Assembly: GCF_030758345.1 (NCBI RefSeq)
Contig: NZ_JAVAMO010000005.1
Coordinates: 1 to 64,000, forward strand
DNA length: 64,000 nt
Reading direction: 5' to 3'
From: Ruegeria discodermiae
Lineage (GTDB): Bacteria; Pseudomonadota; Alphaproteobacteria; Rhodobacterales; Rhodobacteraceae
The translations under genes and the position numbers were made by a program. The notes under the pieces were generated by a model. It saw only the letters and a program-made list of their open reading frames with translations. It was not told the DNA's origin and did no database searches. This document shows positions 9,668 to 20,077 of this stretch, one piece after another. How positions within the stretch are numbered: the stretch's first letter is position 1; each line of letters opens with the position of its first letter.

Positions 9668-10376
9668 ACGCCTCGATAAAGCGCGCCCGCGCTTCGGGCA
9701 AAGGTTTGTGCCCCAGCCCGCGTGCCAGATGGTTTTCAAGGAAATACCCTGTGGTCGCAAAGGCTTGCGCGATCTCTGCATCCGGGGCCGGGCCTTCGCC
9801 ACGCAGGCAGGGCGGCAACGGCAACATGCGGTCGGCCCAGTCTCCGGCGCCTTCTGCGGTCACAGCACGACCCGATTTGGGAGAGACGTAGATCAGCCCC
9901 TCGCGCGCGCCGGTCACCGCGCAGGTGGTCAGATCAAGACCGAAACCCAGCTCGTCAAGCAGCGCCATCTCCCAGCGCAGATAGGCGAGCGGCCAGATCT
10001 CATCCTGTCCCAGCAGATCCAGCAGCTGTTCGGTGCGGGTGTAGAGCGCCGGATGCGCCTCGCGCTCGGGCAGGCAAAAGGACAGCAGGGCCACCACCGC
10101 ATTCAACCCGGCCAGCGCCAGCCGCCCCGAAAACGCCGCCGCCGCGCGCGACCGCAGCGGTTCGACCTGAAAGCTGCCGATATGCTCCTCAAGCCGCGCC
10201 CGCCAAAGCACGTCCAGCTGCGCGCCGGGCTGCAGGACCGGGGCAACCTTGCGACTGGTCCCGCCGCGCACCACGCCTGCATGACGCCCGTGGCTCTCGG
10301 TAAAGACCTCGATGATCGCCGCCGTTTCACCATGGCGGCGAGATGTCAGAAGGATGCCATGATCGCGCCAGTCCAA
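9651..10376 (-). CDS. recO: DNA repair protein RecO, TTG start
   Basis: RecO acts with RecR and RecF in loading RecA on gapped DNA. The 241-residue protein has the N-terminal OB domain ([24 protein letters not shown]) and the all-helical C-terminal part. The best start is a TTG at 10376, giving the usual (M)DWRDHG beginning; the ATG at 10442 adds 22 unconserved basic residues. recO usually follows era in this lineage; here a SemiSWEET-like gene and a DUF1491 gene lie between. Confidence 0.9.
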   Translation of the reverse strand: MDWRDHGILLTSRRHGETAAIIEVFTESHGRHAGVVRGGTSRKVAPVLQPGAQLDVLWRARLEEHIGSFQVEPLRSRAAAAFSGRLALAGLNAVVALLSFCLPEREAHPALYTRTEQLLDLLGQDEIWPLAYLRWEMALLDELGFGLDLTTCAVTGAREGLIYVSPKSGRAVTAEGAGDWADRMLPLPPCLRGEGPAPDAEIAQAFATTGYFLENHLARGLGHKPLPEARARFIEAFTRRI

Positions 10377-10463
10377 GGCCGGTCCAATCTTGTTGGTGTG
10401 GTCTCGTTCGCGCACAAGAACGCAAAGTCGGGACCGCCGCAAGTCAGACGAGCGCAGGACAGC

Positions 10464-10736
10464 TTAGAACGTAACGCCTGCATGGATCAGGATACCGATG
10501 ACCATCAGCAGGTTGAGTACCATTGAGATCCCGTTGCCCACGTAAATCGGCAGCTTCTTGACCATCAGACCGTAGACGAACCAAAGCAACGACAACGCGG
10601 CATAGAGCGACCACGTCACCAGAGACTGGCCAGACGCATGCTGGGAATGAGTGAGGTAGAGCTTAACAAGCTGCGGAAGCGTGGCGAAGGGACCAACAAC
10701 ACCAACAAACACCATGAACCCCTCGAAGTGCTTCAT
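10464..10736 (-). CDS. SemiSWEET / PQ-loop small membrane transporter
   Basis: The 90-residue protein has three predicted membrane helices. The first contains the PQ-loop signature PFATLPQLVKLYLTHSQHAS, then WSLYAALSLLWFVYGLMVKKLP and a third helix GNGISMVLNLLMVIGILIHAG. Such half-units dimerise and move sugars or other small solutes; the substrate is unknown. The 10736 ATG was chosen because the longer reading adds about 88 unconserved residues. It is less GC-rich than the adjacent repair and GTPase genes, and interrupts the usual era-recO order, so it may have been acquired. Confidence 0.72.
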   Translation of the reverse strand: MKHFEGFMVFVGVVGPFATLPQLVKLYLTHSQHASGQSLVTWSLYAALSLLWFVYGLMVKKLPIYVGNGISMVLNLLMVIGILIHAGVTF

Positions 10737-10950
10737 CACACGACCGAGGTTTGATCTTATGAACTTCTGACCAATTGCTATGTCAGCCAAGATACGATCT
10801 CCGTTTGGTGGTGTTGGGCCGACCGCTTGCGCCGCACCCGCAGATTTCATCCGCGGCCTATTTAGGTATTTTGAAACGCTGAACCAAGTCCCGATCGCGG
10901 GAAAAACGCAAGCGGCTCTGACAGCTGGATTGGCGACCTCGGCAACGGCG

Positions 10951-11280
10951 CTACTCCAGCCCCTCTTCGCCCAGCAGGTGCCGTCCCTGACGATCCTCAA
11001 CCTCGATCACCCAGAGGTCGGGATCAAAGCTGCGCTGGCGTTGGATGGCCTCGTCCACCTCGGCCTCGGCACCGCTGGATAGTTCCAACCATTTGCGATC
11101 CCCGCTCATCAGATCGAAGCTGCGTTGGAAGGCGACGGCCTGACCATCCAGCGTGTTGAGCTTGACCAGAACCGCGCCCGCGGTGTCATCACCATGGGCC
11201 ACGACAAAGGCTGGAATGTCCTGAAATCGCAGCCGCGCCAGATAGGCGTGGACCCAGAAATCAGCCGTCAGGCGGGTCAT
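10951..11280 (-). CDS. DUF1491 family protein
   Basis: The 109-residue protein starts [18 protein letters not shown] and has DIPAFVVAHGDDTAGAVLVKLN and WVIEVEDRQGRHLL, the pattern of DUF1491, a family of unknown function common next to era in Rhodobacterales. Its ATG overlaps the era stop codon (ATGA), so translation is probably coupled. No catalytic motif is apparent. Confidence 0.78.
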   Translation of the reverse strand: MTRLTADFWVHAYLARLRFQDIPAFVVAHGDDTAGAVLVKLNTLDGQAVAFQRSFDLMSGDRKWLELSSGAEAEVDEAIQRQRSFDPDLWVIEVEDRQGRHLLGEEGLE

Positions 11281-12185
11281 GTATTGCCGTCTTTGAAATC
11301 CAGGCCCATCTCGGAATAGCGCTCGGATTCCTCCAGCCAGTTGGGCCGTACCTTGACCTGCAGGAATAGATGCACCTTGCGGTTCAGAAACTCTTCCAGT
11401 TCCGCACGCGCGGCCTGGCTGACGGCCTTGATGGTCTCGCCGCCCTTGCCCAGCACGATGCCCTTGTGCCCGTCGCGCACCACATAGATCACCTGATCGA
11501 CACGGGCCGAGCCGTCCTTGCGCTCCTGCCAGCTCTCGGTTTCGACGGTCATCTGATAGGGCAGTTCCTGATGCAGCCTCAGCGTCAGCTTCTCGCGTGT
11601 CATCTCGGCGGCGATCATGCGCATGGGCAGGTCGGCGATCTGGTCTTCGGGATAGAGCCAGGGACCCTCGGGCAACTCGCCAGCCAACCATGTGCGCAGG
11701 TCTTCAACACCATGGCCACGTTCGGCCGAGATCATGAAGGTTTCGGCAAAGCCATAGCGCCCGTTCATATCCTTGGCGAGTTCCAGCAGGTGACCCGGCT
11801 TCACCTTGTCGATCTTGTTGATCGCCAGCGCCACCTTGCGGCCCTGACCGATTTCTTCGAGCCCTTCGAGGATACACTCAACCCCTTCGGTGACGCCGCG
11901 ATGCGCCTCGACCATCAGCACGACGATATCGGCATCCGCCGCACCGCCCCAGGCTGCGGCCACCATGGCGCGATCCAGACGGCGGCGCGGCTTGAACAGA
12001 CCCGGTGTATCGACAAAGACCAGCTGCGCGTCACCCTCCATCGCCACGCCGCGGATACGGGCGCGGGTGGTCTGCACCTTATGGGTCACGATCGAGACCT
12101 TGGCCCCCACCATACGGTTCAGCAGGGTGGATTTGCCCGCGTTGGGCTCTCCGATCAGGGCGATGAATCCGGCGCGTGTGGTCAT
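11277..12185 (-). CDS. era: GTPase Era
   Basis: Era is an essential GTPase that binds 16S rRNA near its 3' end in small-subunit assembly. The 302-residue protein has G1 GEPNAGKS (residues 11-18), a DTPG G3 motif, NKID G4 and a C-terminal KH RNA-binding domain ([19 protein letters not shown]). It overlaps rnc upstream and DUF1491 downstream by 4 bases each. Confidence 0.96.
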   Translation of the reverse strand: MTTRAGFIALIGEPNAGKSTLLNRMVGAKVSIVTHKVQTTRARIRGVAMEGDAQLVFVDTPGLFKPRRRLDRAMVAAAWGGAADADIVVLMVEAHRGVTEGVECILEGLEEIGQGRKVALAINKIDKVKPGHLLELAKDMNGRYGFAETFMISAERGHGVEDLRTWLAGELPEGPWLYPEDQIADLPMRMIAAEMTREKLTLRLHQELPYQMTVETESWQERKDGSARVDQVIYVVRDGHKGIVLGKGGETIKAVSQAARAELEEFLNRKVHLFLQVKVRPNWLEESERYSEMGLDFKDGNT

Positions 12186-12868
12186 TTCTTTTGCTCCAAC
12201 CTGTCCAGCAGGGTCTTGGCCGCCATCTGTTCGGCCTGCCGTTTCGACCCGGCAGTGGCCTGTTCTTCACTCCCGTCCTGCAACCGTGCAGCGATGGTGA
12301 AGATCGGGGCGTGATCGGGGCCCGAGCGCGCAATCTCAACATACGACGGCGGCGTCTGGCGGCGGGCCTGCGCCCATTCCTGCAGCGCGGTCTTGGCGTC
12401 GCGGGCATCATCCTCGACCTGATGGATACGCTCGCCCCAAAGCCGCAGGATCACGGCACGGGCGGCCTCGAACCCGGCATCCTTGTAAACAGCGGCGATG
12501 ACCGCCTCCATCGCGTCACCCAGCAGAGCCAGCTTGCGACGGCCACCCGACTTCATCTCGGACCGACCCAGTTTCAGCACCGCACCCAGATCAACCTGTC
12601 GCGCCACATCGGCGCAGGTTTCCTTGCGCACCAGCGCGTTGAACCGCGGCGCCAGTTGCCCCTCGCTCGCGGTCTTGTCCTCGTCCAGTAGGGCCGTGGC
12701 CATCACAAGACCCAGCACCCGGTCGCCCAGAAATTCCAGACGCTGATTGTCACTGCGCGTGGCCGATGAAATCGAACCATGGGTCAGCGCGCGCACCAGC
12801 AGTTCGGGCCGGGAAAACTCATGGCCAATCCGCGCCTGAAACGCGATCAGATCTGCCGAGAGTTTCAA
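12182..12868 (-). CDS. rnc: Ribonuclease III
   Basis: RNase III cuts double-stranded RNA, including rRNA precursors. The 228-residue protein has the endonuclease signature [11 protein letters not shown] near residue 43, the second acidic cluster [18 protein letters not shown], and a C-terminal double-stranded RNA-binding domain ([11 protein letters not shown] onward). It overlaps lepB and era by 4 bases on either side, in the usual lepB-rnc-era order. Confidence 0.96.
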   Translation of the reverse strand: MKLSADLIAFQARIGHEFSRPELLVRALTHGSISSATRSDNQRLEFLGDRVLGLVMATALLDEDKTASEGQLAPRFNALVRKETCADVARQVDLGAVLKLGRSEMKSGGRRKLALLGDAMEAVIAAVYKDAGFEAARAVILRLWGERIHQVEDDARDAKTALQEWAQARRQTPPSYVEIARSGPDHAPIFTIAARLQDGSEEQATAGSKRQAEQMAAKTLLDRLEQKK

Positions 12869-13701
12869 TCGATCCTCTTGAAGAAGCGGTCGCCGCGCCA
12901 GGTCCAGAAGAACAGCATTGAGCGGCCAGCGGATGAGAACATGACACGATCCGCGCGACCGATCAGGTTTTCATACGGCACGAAGCCGACACCGCCCGCA
13001 GATTGCGGCAGGCGCGAATCGCTGGAATTGTCGCGGTTGTCGCCCATGAAGAAGTAATGCCCCTCGGGCACGGTATAGACGCCGGTATTGTCCGAGGCCT
13101 GATTGCCGATGTTCAGAATGGTATAGGACACGCCGTTGGGCAGGGTTTCGATGTAGCGTGACTTGATACAGGTGCCGCCCAAGCCCACGGGGCCGTTTTC
13201 ACAACGCGGGCGCAGGCCTTGCGGACCTTGCGGTTCATAGGTCTCCTCGAACACGCCATCGGGTTCCAGCCCAACCGCGGTGCCGTTGATATGCAAAACG
13301 CCCTGGCGGATCTGGATGCGGTCGCCCGGCATGCCGATCACACGCTTGATGAAGTCATGACCCGTGGTCGGGTGGCGAAAGACCGCAACATCACCGCGCT
13401 CGGGTTCACCGCCGAAGACACGGGTATTGTCGCCGTCGATGAAACCGCAGATTTTCTGGGCGTCGATATTGATGCCGATGCCGGGCATCATCAGGTTCGG
13501 GCAGGAGGCGTAGGAATAGCCGTAGGACATCTTGTTGACGAACAGGAAATCGCCGATCAGCAGCGTCTCTTTCATCGAGCCTGAGGGAATCCAGAACGGC
13601 TGAAAGAACAGTGTGCGGAAAATACCCGCAAAGAGCAGGGCAAAGACGATGGTCTTGATCGTCTCCCAGACGGCATTTCCGGATTTGGCTTCGGTGGCCA
13701 T
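12865..13701 (-). CDS. lepB: Signal peptidase I
   Basis: LepB removes signal peptides from exported proteins at the inner membrane. The 278-residue protein has one N-terminal membrane helix (about 17-35), the catalytic Ser42 in [10 protein letters not shown], the catalytic Lys119 in [13 protein letters not shown], and a C-terminal [11 protein letters not shown] box. It overlaps rnc by 4 bases. Confidence 0.95.
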   Translation of the reverse strand: MATEAKSGNAVWETIKTIVFALLFAGIFRTLFFQPFWIPSGSMKETLLIGDFLFVNKMSYGYSYASCPNLMMPGIGINIDAQKICGFIDGDNTRVFGGEPERGDVAVFRHPTTGHDFIKRVIGMPGDRIQIRQGVLHINGTAVGLEPDGVFEETYEPQGPQGLRPRCENGPVGLGGTCIKSRYIETLPNGVSYTILNIGNQASDNTGVYTVPEGHYFFMGDNRDNSSDSRLPQSAGGVGFVPYENLIGRADRVMFSSAGRSMLFFWTWRGDRFFKRID

Positions 13702-13732
13702 ACTGCTCTCCGATTTTCTTTCTGATCGCGCG

Positions 13733-14176
13733 CTACATGCGGGGCGGACCGGGGTAAGTCAAGGGCACGCCCTCGTCATCCAGGGGCCTCGCCTCGATCA
13801 CCACAAAGGCCTGCGCCCAGGGGTGGTCATCGGTCAATGTGACATGGATGATCGCCTCGTGGCCGGGCGGCGTCATTTCGCGCAACCGCTCGGCGGCCCA
13901 GCCGGTCACCTGCATCACAGGCTGACCGGTCCTGAGATTGCTGACCGCCATGTCCTTCCACGCGATGCCCATGCGCAGGCCCGTCCCCAGCGCCTTGGAG
14001 CACGCCTCCTTCGCAGCCCAGCGCTTGGCATATGTACCAGCGGTATCGGCGCGGTGTTCGGCCTTGCGCTGTTCGATATCGGTGAAGACACGATTGCGGA
14101 ACCGATCACCGAACCGGTCGAGCGTGCCCTGAATGCGGTCTATATTCGCGAGGTCTGTGCCGATGCCGAGGATCAT
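13733..14176 (-). CDS. acpS: Holo-[acyl-carrier-protein] synthase
   Basis: AcpS moves 4'-phosphopantetheine from CoA to acyl carrier protein. The 147-residue protein begins with [15 protein letters not shown], where the Asp binds magnesium, and has [16 protein letters not shown] with the conserved Glu. It is the first gene of the acpS-lepB-rnc-era run. In related genomes pdxJ directly precedes it; here a plus-strand esterase, a LysE remnant and a LysE gene intervene. Confidence 0.93.
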   Translation of the reverse strand: MILGIGTDLANIDRIQGTLDRFGDRFRNRVFTDIEQRKAEHRADTAGTYAKRWAAKEACSKALGTGLRMGIAWKDMAVSNLRTGQPVMQVTGWAAERLREMTPPGHEAIIHVTLTDDHPWAQAFVVIEARPLDDEGVPLTYPGPPRM

Positions 14177-14293
14177 ATGTGTCTCAATTCTGCGGTTGCG
14201 CCAATCAAAGATAGTTTGCTTCCGATGGCAAGCGGATGATGGGAAGTATCTGTGCTAGGATCGGAACGGGCATTGGCTGAATGGGGGGTTAAA

Positions 14294-15142
14294 ATGTCAA
14301 GGTTTTTGGTTATCGCTGGCGCGTTGTTCTTCCTCGCGCTTAACACACATGTCCGGGCCAATCCGCAAGACTGCGGTACCGAGGATGGGCCGTGCGAGGT
14401 CGGAGAGTTAACGTACCGCGTCGTCCTTCCTCAGCACCCGCAGAATGCACCCAGCGTCATATATCTGCATGGTTACGCTGCGACGGCAGATTCTGCATTA
14501 AAGCTTCCCAATCTCGCTGACGCCTTTACCAGCAGGGGGATCGCTGTCATCGCACCGAATGGGCAGGTCGATGTTGGGAACCCAAAGGCCTTGGACTGGG
14601 GTGTTCACGACGGTCACCGTTGGCCCCGAGATGATCTGAGGGCGCTGGGTCAAATCAAAAAGGACGCGGTAGAGCGTTTTGGCCTGAACCCAGATCGGAT
14701 TTTGCTTGCCGGATATTCGCGCGGTGGCTCTTTGGTTTGGGACAAAGCCTGTTCAGACCACACTTTCGCGACCGCTTACGCCTCGGCATCCGGCGCTTTT
14801 TGGGAGCCAATGTGGCGACGGTGCAGCGGTCCGGTGCACTTGCATCATTCGCACGGCTATGCCGACCGCACTGTGCCGCTGGAGGGACGGTTTGTCATTT
14901 TTGGCGGGTGGGAATTCGAGCAGGGCAGTGTGATGAAATCCATTGAGATTTTGACCCGCACCAATGGGTGCGGTCAGATGGCAGACAAAGCTGTTACAGA
15001 TGCCGCAATTTGGGAGAAACGCTGGACCAATTGCGACGCGGGGTCATTGGTGCTGGCTCTGGGGCCGCATGGGCATGGCAGACAAACCGGCTGGGCCGAC
15101 AGTGTGGCAGAATGGTTTCTTAACCTGCCAGCCACTCAATAG
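14294..15142 (+). CDS. Secreted alpha/beta-hydrolase (LpqC / PHB-depolymerase-like esterase)
   Basis: The 282-residue protein has an N-terminal signal peptide (about residues 1-22, cleavage near VRA-NP) and an alpha/beta-hydrolase core: YLHGYAATADSA with the oxyanion region, the nucleophile Ser142 in GYSRGGS, and a late His in GPHGHGRQTGW. This pattern is that of LpqC and poly(3-hydroxybutyrate) depolymerase-type esterases; the substrate is unknown. It is a lone plus-strand gene in a long minus-strand block. Confidence 0.8.
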   Translation: MSRFLVIAGALFFLALNTHVRANPQDCGTEDGPCEVGELTYRVVLPQHPQNAPSVIYLHGYAATADSALKLPNLADAFTSRGIAVIAPNGQVDVGNPKALDWGVHDGHRWPRDDLRALGQIKKDAVERFGLNPDRILLAGYSRGGSLVWDKACSDHTFATAYASASGAFWEPMWRRCSGPVHLHHSHGYADRTVPLEGRFVIFGGWEFEQGSVMKSIEILTRTNGCGQMADKAVTDAAIWEKRWTNCDAGSLVLALGPHGHGRQTGWADSVAEWFLNLPATQ

Positions 15143-15178
15143 GCTCGCAGGATAGTTATCCCGCCTCTCGTGCCTCAT

Positions 15179-15340
15179 CCCCCAGGCAGCCGACCCCGCG
15201 CAGATGCCCAGCGCAAAGGCCAGACCGGCGGTGCGGCCTTCGTTCATCGCCGTTCCCGCGATGCCCATCGTCGCCGGACCCGGAGAGCCCCCGGCCATCA
15301 GCTAGGCGAACCAAATGGAAATAAACGCCGGTGTAATCAT
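15179..15340 (-). pseudogene. Truncated LysE-family exporter remnant
   Basis: Reading the minus strand from an ATG at 15340 gives MITPAFISIWFA, a TAG stop (15304-15302), then LMAGGSPGPATMGIAGTAMN, GRTAGLAFALGICAGSAAWG, the clear N-terminus of a LysE/RhtB exporter. Similarity ends near 15179, where helix two should continue, and the sequence meets the 3' end of the convergent esterase. It thus has an in-frame stop at codon 13 and has lost most of the protein. An intact LysE gene lies just upstream on the same strand. Confidence 0.78.
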
Positions 15341-15383
15341 GCGCGTGCCTCATCCATTGGGAGGTTTCTTTTGCTGTGGCGTA

Positions 15384-16004
15384 TCATCTTGCAAAGGCCG
15401 ACTTGATCAGGCCCAGACCGGCAATCGCGAACAATCCGGCAACGACACCATCGATCCAGCGACGGAACCTGCGATATCCGGTCATCATGCCGCTGACCGA
15501 AAACAGCAGTGAATAGAGGGCGTTGTTGAGGAACCCCGCAGCGATGCAGACCAGTGTTGCAACCACGACAGAGACCAACCCATCCTCCGGGCCAAGGCCG
15601 ACGGACAGCGCCGCCATCCACGCGATGACCGATTTCGGATTGGACAGGTTAAGGATCAGCCCGCGCCAGAACCAACGGCCTTTGCCCGGCAGCGACACCT
15701 TTCCGGCATCCGACCGCAGTGCAGACCGCCCCGATTGCCATGCCAACCACAATAGATAGAGGCCGCCCAACAACTTGAGCACCATCAACACATAAAGCGA
15801 ACTTTGCAGAACCGCGCCCATTCCGCTGGCGGCGATCAATCCCCAGAAGATCAGGCCGCAGGACAATCCCGCGCCATAGACAAGGCTGGTCCTGCGCCCA
15901 AAACTCATCGCGACAGCCGCGTTTGAGATATTCGCCGGTCCAGGCGAGACAGCAACAACAAAGAAGGCAAGCGCGGTGATGGCAAGCGATGCCAGATCGA
16001 TCAT
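15384..16004 (-). CDS. LysE/RhtB family amino-acid exporter
   Basis: The 206-residue protein has about six membrane helices and the family signature [19 protein letters not shown] in the first one, [16 protein letters not shown] in the middle, and a final basic tail. Family members export amino acids or homoserine lactones; the substrate cannot be assigned. Its ATG overlaps the pdxJ stop codon by 4 bases, so it is probably read with pdxJ. Confidence 0.88.
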   Translation of the reverse strand: MIDLASLAITALAFFVVAVSPGPANISNAAVAMSFGRRTSLVYGAGLSCGLIFWGLIAASGMGAVLQSSLYVLMVLKLLGGLYLLWLAWQSGRSALRSDAGKVSLPGKGRWFWRGLILNLSNPKSVIAWMAALSVGLGPEDGLVSVVVATLVCIAAGFLNNALYSLLFSVSGMMTGYRRFRRWIDGVVAGLFAIAGLGLIKSAFAR

Positions 16005-16747
16005 GCCCGCGCCTCATCCATGAGGCGACGCATTTCGGCGATCGCGGGGGTGAGGCCCAGAAAGATCGCCTCACCGATCAGGAAATGACCGATATTCAGC
16101 TCACGCACTTCCGGAAAGGCGGCGACCGGTTGCACGGTGTCATAGGTCAACCCATGCCCCGCATGCACCTCAAGCCCCAAGGAATGCGCGAACGCGGACA
16201 TCTCGCGCAGCGCCTCCAACTCCCGCATGGCCTCATCGGAACGCCCCTCGGCATGGGCATCACAATAGGCACCGGTATGCAGTTCGATCACTTCGGCGCC
16301 AATGCGGTGAGCGGCTTCGATCTGGCGTTGGTCGGCGGCGATGAAGATCGACACGCGGCAGCCCACATCGCGCAAGGGCGCGATGAAATGGGCCAGCCTG
16401 TTTTCCTCACGCGCCACTTCCAGCCCGCCTTCGGTGGTGCGTTCCTCGCGCTTTTCGGGAACGATGCAGACCGCGTGCGGCTTGTGGCGCAGGGCGATCT
16501 TCTGCATCTCGTCCGTCGCCGCCATCTCGAAGTTCAGCGGCACGGACAGAACCTCCATCAGACCGTCGATATCGGCATCTGAGATGTGACGGCGATCTTC
16601 GCGCAGATGCGCGGTGATGCCATCCGCGCCTGCCTCTTCGGCCAGTTTCGCGGCGCGCAGCGGATCGGGATAGGCCCCGCCACGCGCGTTGCGCACAGTG
16701 GCCACATGGTCGATATTCACGCCCAGCCGCAGATGAGTGTCAGACAT
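16001..16747 (-). CDS. pdxJ: Pyridoxine 5'-phosphate synthase
   Basis: PdxJ condenses 1-deoxyxylulose 5-phosphate with 3-amino-2-oxopropyl phosphate in vitamin B6 synthesis. The 248-residue TIM-barrel protein has [17 protein letters not shown] at the start, [16 protein letters not shown], then [12 protein letters not shown] and [14 protein letters not shown], all family hallmarks. It lies one base after the DUF2062 gene and overlaps the LysE gene. Confidence 0.96.
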   Translation of the reverse strand: MSDTHLRLGVNIDHVATVRNARGGAYPDPLRAAKLAEEAGADGITAHLREDRRHISDADIDGLMEVLSVPLNFEMAATDEMQKIALRHKPHAVCIVPEKREERTTEGGLEVAREENRLAHFIAPLRDVGCRVSIFIAADQRQIEAAHRIGAEVIELHTGAYCDAHAEGRSDEAMRELEALREMSAFAHSLGLEVHAGHGLTYDTVQPVAAFPEVRELNIGHFLIGEAIFLGLTPAIAEMRRLMDEARA

Positions 16748-16748
16748 G

Positions 16749-17438
16749 TCAGTTGTCCCTGTTTCGTTTTCCAGAGGACACTAGCGATGTTTGATCCGCC
16801 GCGTCACCCTCGGCTTCGGCCTTTTTGCGGATCGCTTCGAACTTGGCCTTGATCTTGGCGCGGCGGCGCTGCTGATAGGCGCGGATCAGGGGCACGGACA
16901 GGTAATAGCAGATCGCCCCGGCAATCAGGCCCGGTGCGATGCCACCGATCATGTAGGGATAGAAAATCTCGTCATAAAACACCTCCAACCCGTGCCAATG
17001 CGCTTTGCGGTCGGTGAACATAGCAAGACAGTTGTGCCACAGGTCGCTGCCCGCATCCGCGAACTTGTCGAGCAGCGAATTGCTGACTCTTTCCCGGTAT
17101 TTTGTGCCTAGAATGAAATGGCCCGTCTGCAAAGAGATCACGCCGATCGGCACATAGGTCAGCGGATTGCCAAAGAATGTTCCGCTGAGCGAGGCCAGAA
17201 AATTGCCGTTGATCAGGCGCGCGCACAGCACCGCGATCACGAAATGCAGCCCGTAAAACGGCGTGAACGAGGCGAACACCCCGGCCCCGATCCCGCGTGC
17301 GATGCGTTCGGGGGAATCCGGCAGCCGACGGACGCGGTGTTTGACGTAGTGAAACGCGCGGGTCCAGCCGCCGCGCGGATACAGAAATTCCGAGACGACC
17401 TGAACGGGCGATCGGCGATCTCGGCGCTTGAACACCAC
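16749..17438 (-). CDS. DUF2062 membrane protein
   Basis: The 229-residue protein has the DUF2062 pattern: [22 protein letters not shown], then [20 protein letters not shown], with hydrophobic helices there and near residue 165, and a lysine/arginine-rich cytoplasmic C-terminus. Function is not known. It lies between rsh and pdxJ with short spacers, suggesting one transcript. Confidence 0.85.
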   Translation of the reverse strand: MVFKRRDRRSPVQVVSEFLYPRGGWTRAFHYVKHRVRRLPDSPERIARGIGAGVFASFTPFYGLHFVIAVLCARLINGNFLASLSGTFFGNPLTYVPIGVISLQTGHFILGTKYRERVSNSLLDKFADAGSDLWHNCLAMFTDRKAHWHGLEVFYDEIFYPYMIGGIAPGLIAGAICYYLSVPLIRAYQQRRRAKIKAKFEAIRKKAEAEGDAADQTSLVSSGKRNRDN

Positions 17439-17471
17439 GCTGTGTCGTCCTTTCCCTTGCCCGTTCGGGCC

Positions 17472-19604
17472 TTATCCCGCCTCGACCCGTTTTCGGGCCT
17501 TTTCCCGATAGCGTTCAACCGAAGCGACATCGCTTTCGGCCTCCAGCATCAGCATCAGAGAATGCAGCTGTTCCAGATCCCTGATTTCGACACTGATCAT
17601 CAATCGGTAAAAGTCCGGTTTGCGGTCCAGAAATTCAAGGTTCGAAATATTGGCCTTTTTCTCGCCAATCAATGTGCAAATGCGTCCCAGCACTCCCGCA
17701 TCATTGCCGATCGTCAGATCCAGCCCGGCCCCGTAGACCGCCGGATGGGTGCCTGAATGCCAATGCAGGTCGACCCAGCGCTCGGGCTGATCCTCGAACT
17801 CGCTGAGGCGCTCGCAATCCATGGCATGCACAACGACGCCCTTGCCGCGATAGGTGATGCCGAGGATGCGTTCTCCCGGCAGCGGCTGGCAGCACGTGGC
17901 CCGCTCAAAGCTCTGTCCTGGCTCCAGACCGATCACCGCGCGCCGGGGCGAGATCGCGTCGCCCTCATCGGGGGCCAGGTCAGGATAGACCGATTGCACC
18001 AGCTCGTGCCCGGTCAGTTCCGCACTGCCCAGACGCGCCAACAGCTCGCCGCGATCCTTGAGCCGCAAATGCCGCGCCACCGTGTCCAGAACCTTGTCGG
18101 TCACCTTGCGGCCCACATGTTCAAACGCAGACCGCGCCAGTTCGTGGCCCAGTTTGATGAACCGCTCGCGATCCACCTCGCGCAGCGCGCGACGGATCGC
18201 GGTGCGAGCCTTGCCGGTCACCGCGATCTCAAGCCAGCTGACCTGCGGCGTCTGGCCTTCGGCGGTGATGATATCGACCGATTGTCCGTTCTTGAGTCGG
18301 GTCCAGAGCGGCACGCGAATGCCGTCCACCTTGGCCCCCACGCAGGCATGGCCGATGCGAGTGTGAATCGCATAGGCGAAATCGATCGGCGTCGCCCCGC
18401 GCGGCAGTTTCACCACATCACCCTTGGGGGTGAAACAGAAGACCTGGTCGGAATACATCTCAAGCTTGACCGCTTCGAGGAAATCCTCGTGATCCTCTTC
18501 GCTGTCGAACTGTTCGGTCAGGTTGGCGATCCACTTGGCCGGGTCCACGGCAAATGGGTTTTCCGAGCGTACCCCGTCACGATAGGACCAATGCGCCGCA
18601 ACACCGGTTTCGGCCACATCATGCATCTGACGGGTACGGATCTGCACCTCGACCCGTTTGCCGTCGCGGCCCGACACAGTGGTGTGAATCGAGCGATAGC
18701 CGTTGGATTTCGGCTGGCTGATGTAATCCTTGAACCGCCCCGGCACCGCACGCCAACGCTGATGGATCGCGCCCAGTGTGCGATAGCAATCCTCCTCGGA
18801 CCCGGTGATGATACGAAAGCCGTAGATATCCGACAGTCGCGAGAAGCCCTGATCCTTTTCCTGCATCTTGCGCCAGATTGAATAGGGCTTCTTGGCGCGA
18901 CCGAACACCTCGGCCTCGATCCCGGCTTTCTCGAGCTCGTGCCTCATATCGCCGGTGATGCGGTGAATCACATCGCCGGTTTCCCGTTGCAACATGATGA
19001 AACGGCGAATGATTGATTGGCGGCCTTCGGGGTTCAGGACACGAAAGGCCAGATCCTCCAGCTCTTCGCGCATCCACTGCATGCCCATACGACCTGCGAG
19101 CGGCGCGAAGATATCCATCGTCTCGCGCGCCTTGACCACCTGCTTTTCCGGGCGCATCGCCTTGATCGTGCGCATATTGTGCAAGCGGTCGGCCAGCTTG
19201 ACTAGAATGACGCGCAGGTCCTTGGACATCGCCATGAACAGCTTGCGGAAGTTTTCCGCTTGCTTGGTCTCAAGACTAGTCAACTGCAGGTTGGTCAGCT
19301 TGGTGACACCATCGACCAGCTTGGCGACCTCATCGCCAAACAGCTCTGCCACCTGGCCGTAATTGGCCTTGGTGTCTTCGATCGTATCGTGCAGTAGGGC
19401 AGTGATGATGGTCGCGTCATCCAGCCGCTGCTCGGTCAGGATCGCGGCAACAGCAACTGGGTGCGAGAAGTAGGGCTCACCCGAATGGCGGAACTGCCCT
19501 TCATGCATCTGGCCGCCGAAATCATAAGCGGCGGCAATCCGGTCTGCATTGGTTTTGGGATTGTAGTTGCGGACCAGCGCGATCAGGTCGTCAGCTGAAA
19601 TCAT
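17472..19604 (-). CDS. Bifunctional (p)ppGpp synthetase/hydrolase (Rsh)
   Basis: Rsh makes and breaks the alarmone (p)ppGpp, the stringent-response signal; alphaproteobacteria usually have one such enzyme. The 710-residue protein has the HD hydrolase domain with ALLHDTIEDT (near residue 70), the synthetase domain with RLSDIYGFRII and QPKSNGYRSIHTTV, a TGS domain (VFCFTPKGDVVKLPRGATPIDFAYAIH region), and a C-terminal ACT domain. Both catalytic halves look intact. It sits downstream of rpoZ, as spoT often does. Confidence 0.95.
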   Translation of the reverse strand: MISADDLIALVRNYNPKTNADRIAAAYDFGGQMHEGQFRHSGEPYFSHPVAVAAILTEQRLDDATIITALLHDTIEDTKANYGQVAELFGDEVAKLVDGVTKLTNLQLTSLETKQAENFRKLFMAMSKDLRVILVKLADRLHNMRTIKAMRPEKQVVKARETMDIFAPLAGRMGMQWMREELEDLAFRVLNPEGRQSIIRRFIMLQRETGDVIHRITGDMRHELEKAGIEAEVFGRAKKPYSIWRKMQEKDQGFSRLSDIYGFRIITGSEEDCYRTLGAIHQRWRAVPGRFKDYISQPKSNGYRSIHTTVSGRDGKRVEVQIRTRQMHDVAETGVAAHWSYRDGVRSENPFAVDPAKWIANLTEQFDSEEDHEDFLEAVKLEMYSDQVFCFTPKGDVVKLPRGATPIDFAYAIHTRIGHACVGAKVDGIRVPLWTRLKNGQSVDIITAEGQTPQVSWLEIAVTGKARTAIRRALREVDRERFIKLGHELARSAFEHVGRKVTDKVLDTVARHLRLKDRGELLARLGSAELTGHELVQSVYPDLAPDEGDAISPRRAVIGLEPGQSFERATCCQPLPGERILGITYRGKGVVVHAMDCERLSEFEDQPERWVDLHWHSGTHPAVYGAGLDLTIGNDAGVLGRICTLIGEKKANISNLEFLDRKPDFYRLMISVEIRDLEQLHSLMLMLEAESDVASVERYREKARKRVEAG

Positions 19605-19632
19605 CCGGTCCGCATCCTTCCAGGCGGCGAGC

Positions 19633-19986
19633 TCAGCCCTGGCCCTGGGCCTCCATCAGCGCGCGCAGCAGCTTCTCCTCGGACATGTCGTCCTCGGCGG
19701 GCTTGTCGGATTCGGCCCCCATCAGCAGCGCCATCTGATCGTCTTCCGGCTCGTCCACCTCGATCTGGGTCTGGTTGCTTTCGATCAGACGCTCGCGCAG
19801 CTCATCGGCGCTTTGCGTCTCATCCGCGATCTCACGCAGCGACACGACCGGATTCTTGTCGTTGTCGCGGTCCACAGTGATCCCTGCTCCGGCCGAGATT
19901 TCGCGAGCACGATGTGCCGCCAGCATAACCAGTTCGAACCGGTTCGGTACTTTGTCTACGCAATCTTCAACCGTTACGCGCGCCAT
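19633..19986 (-). CDS. rpoZ: RNA polymerase omega subunit
   Basis: Omega helps RNA polymerase assemble and in many bacteria forms part of a ppGpp site. The 117-residue protein begins [30 protein letters not shown], the conserved N-terminal helix-turn, followed by an acidic C-terminal tail. The start at 19986 was chosen to match this conserved beginning. rsh follows 28 bases downstream. Confidence 0.95.
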   Translation of the reverse strand: MARVTVEDCVDKVPNRFELVMLAAHRAREISAGAGITVDRDNDKNPVVSLREIADETQSADELRERLIESNQTQIEVDEPEDDQMALLMGAESDKPAEDDMSEEKLLRALMEAQGQG

Positions 19987-20077
19987 CAGTGGCCTCCACA
20001 GTGCAACCCAGGTCAGAAGCGCTGTATCTAAGCCCAAAATGACCTGTTGACAAGCGGGAAATGGGGTCAGCCCATGC

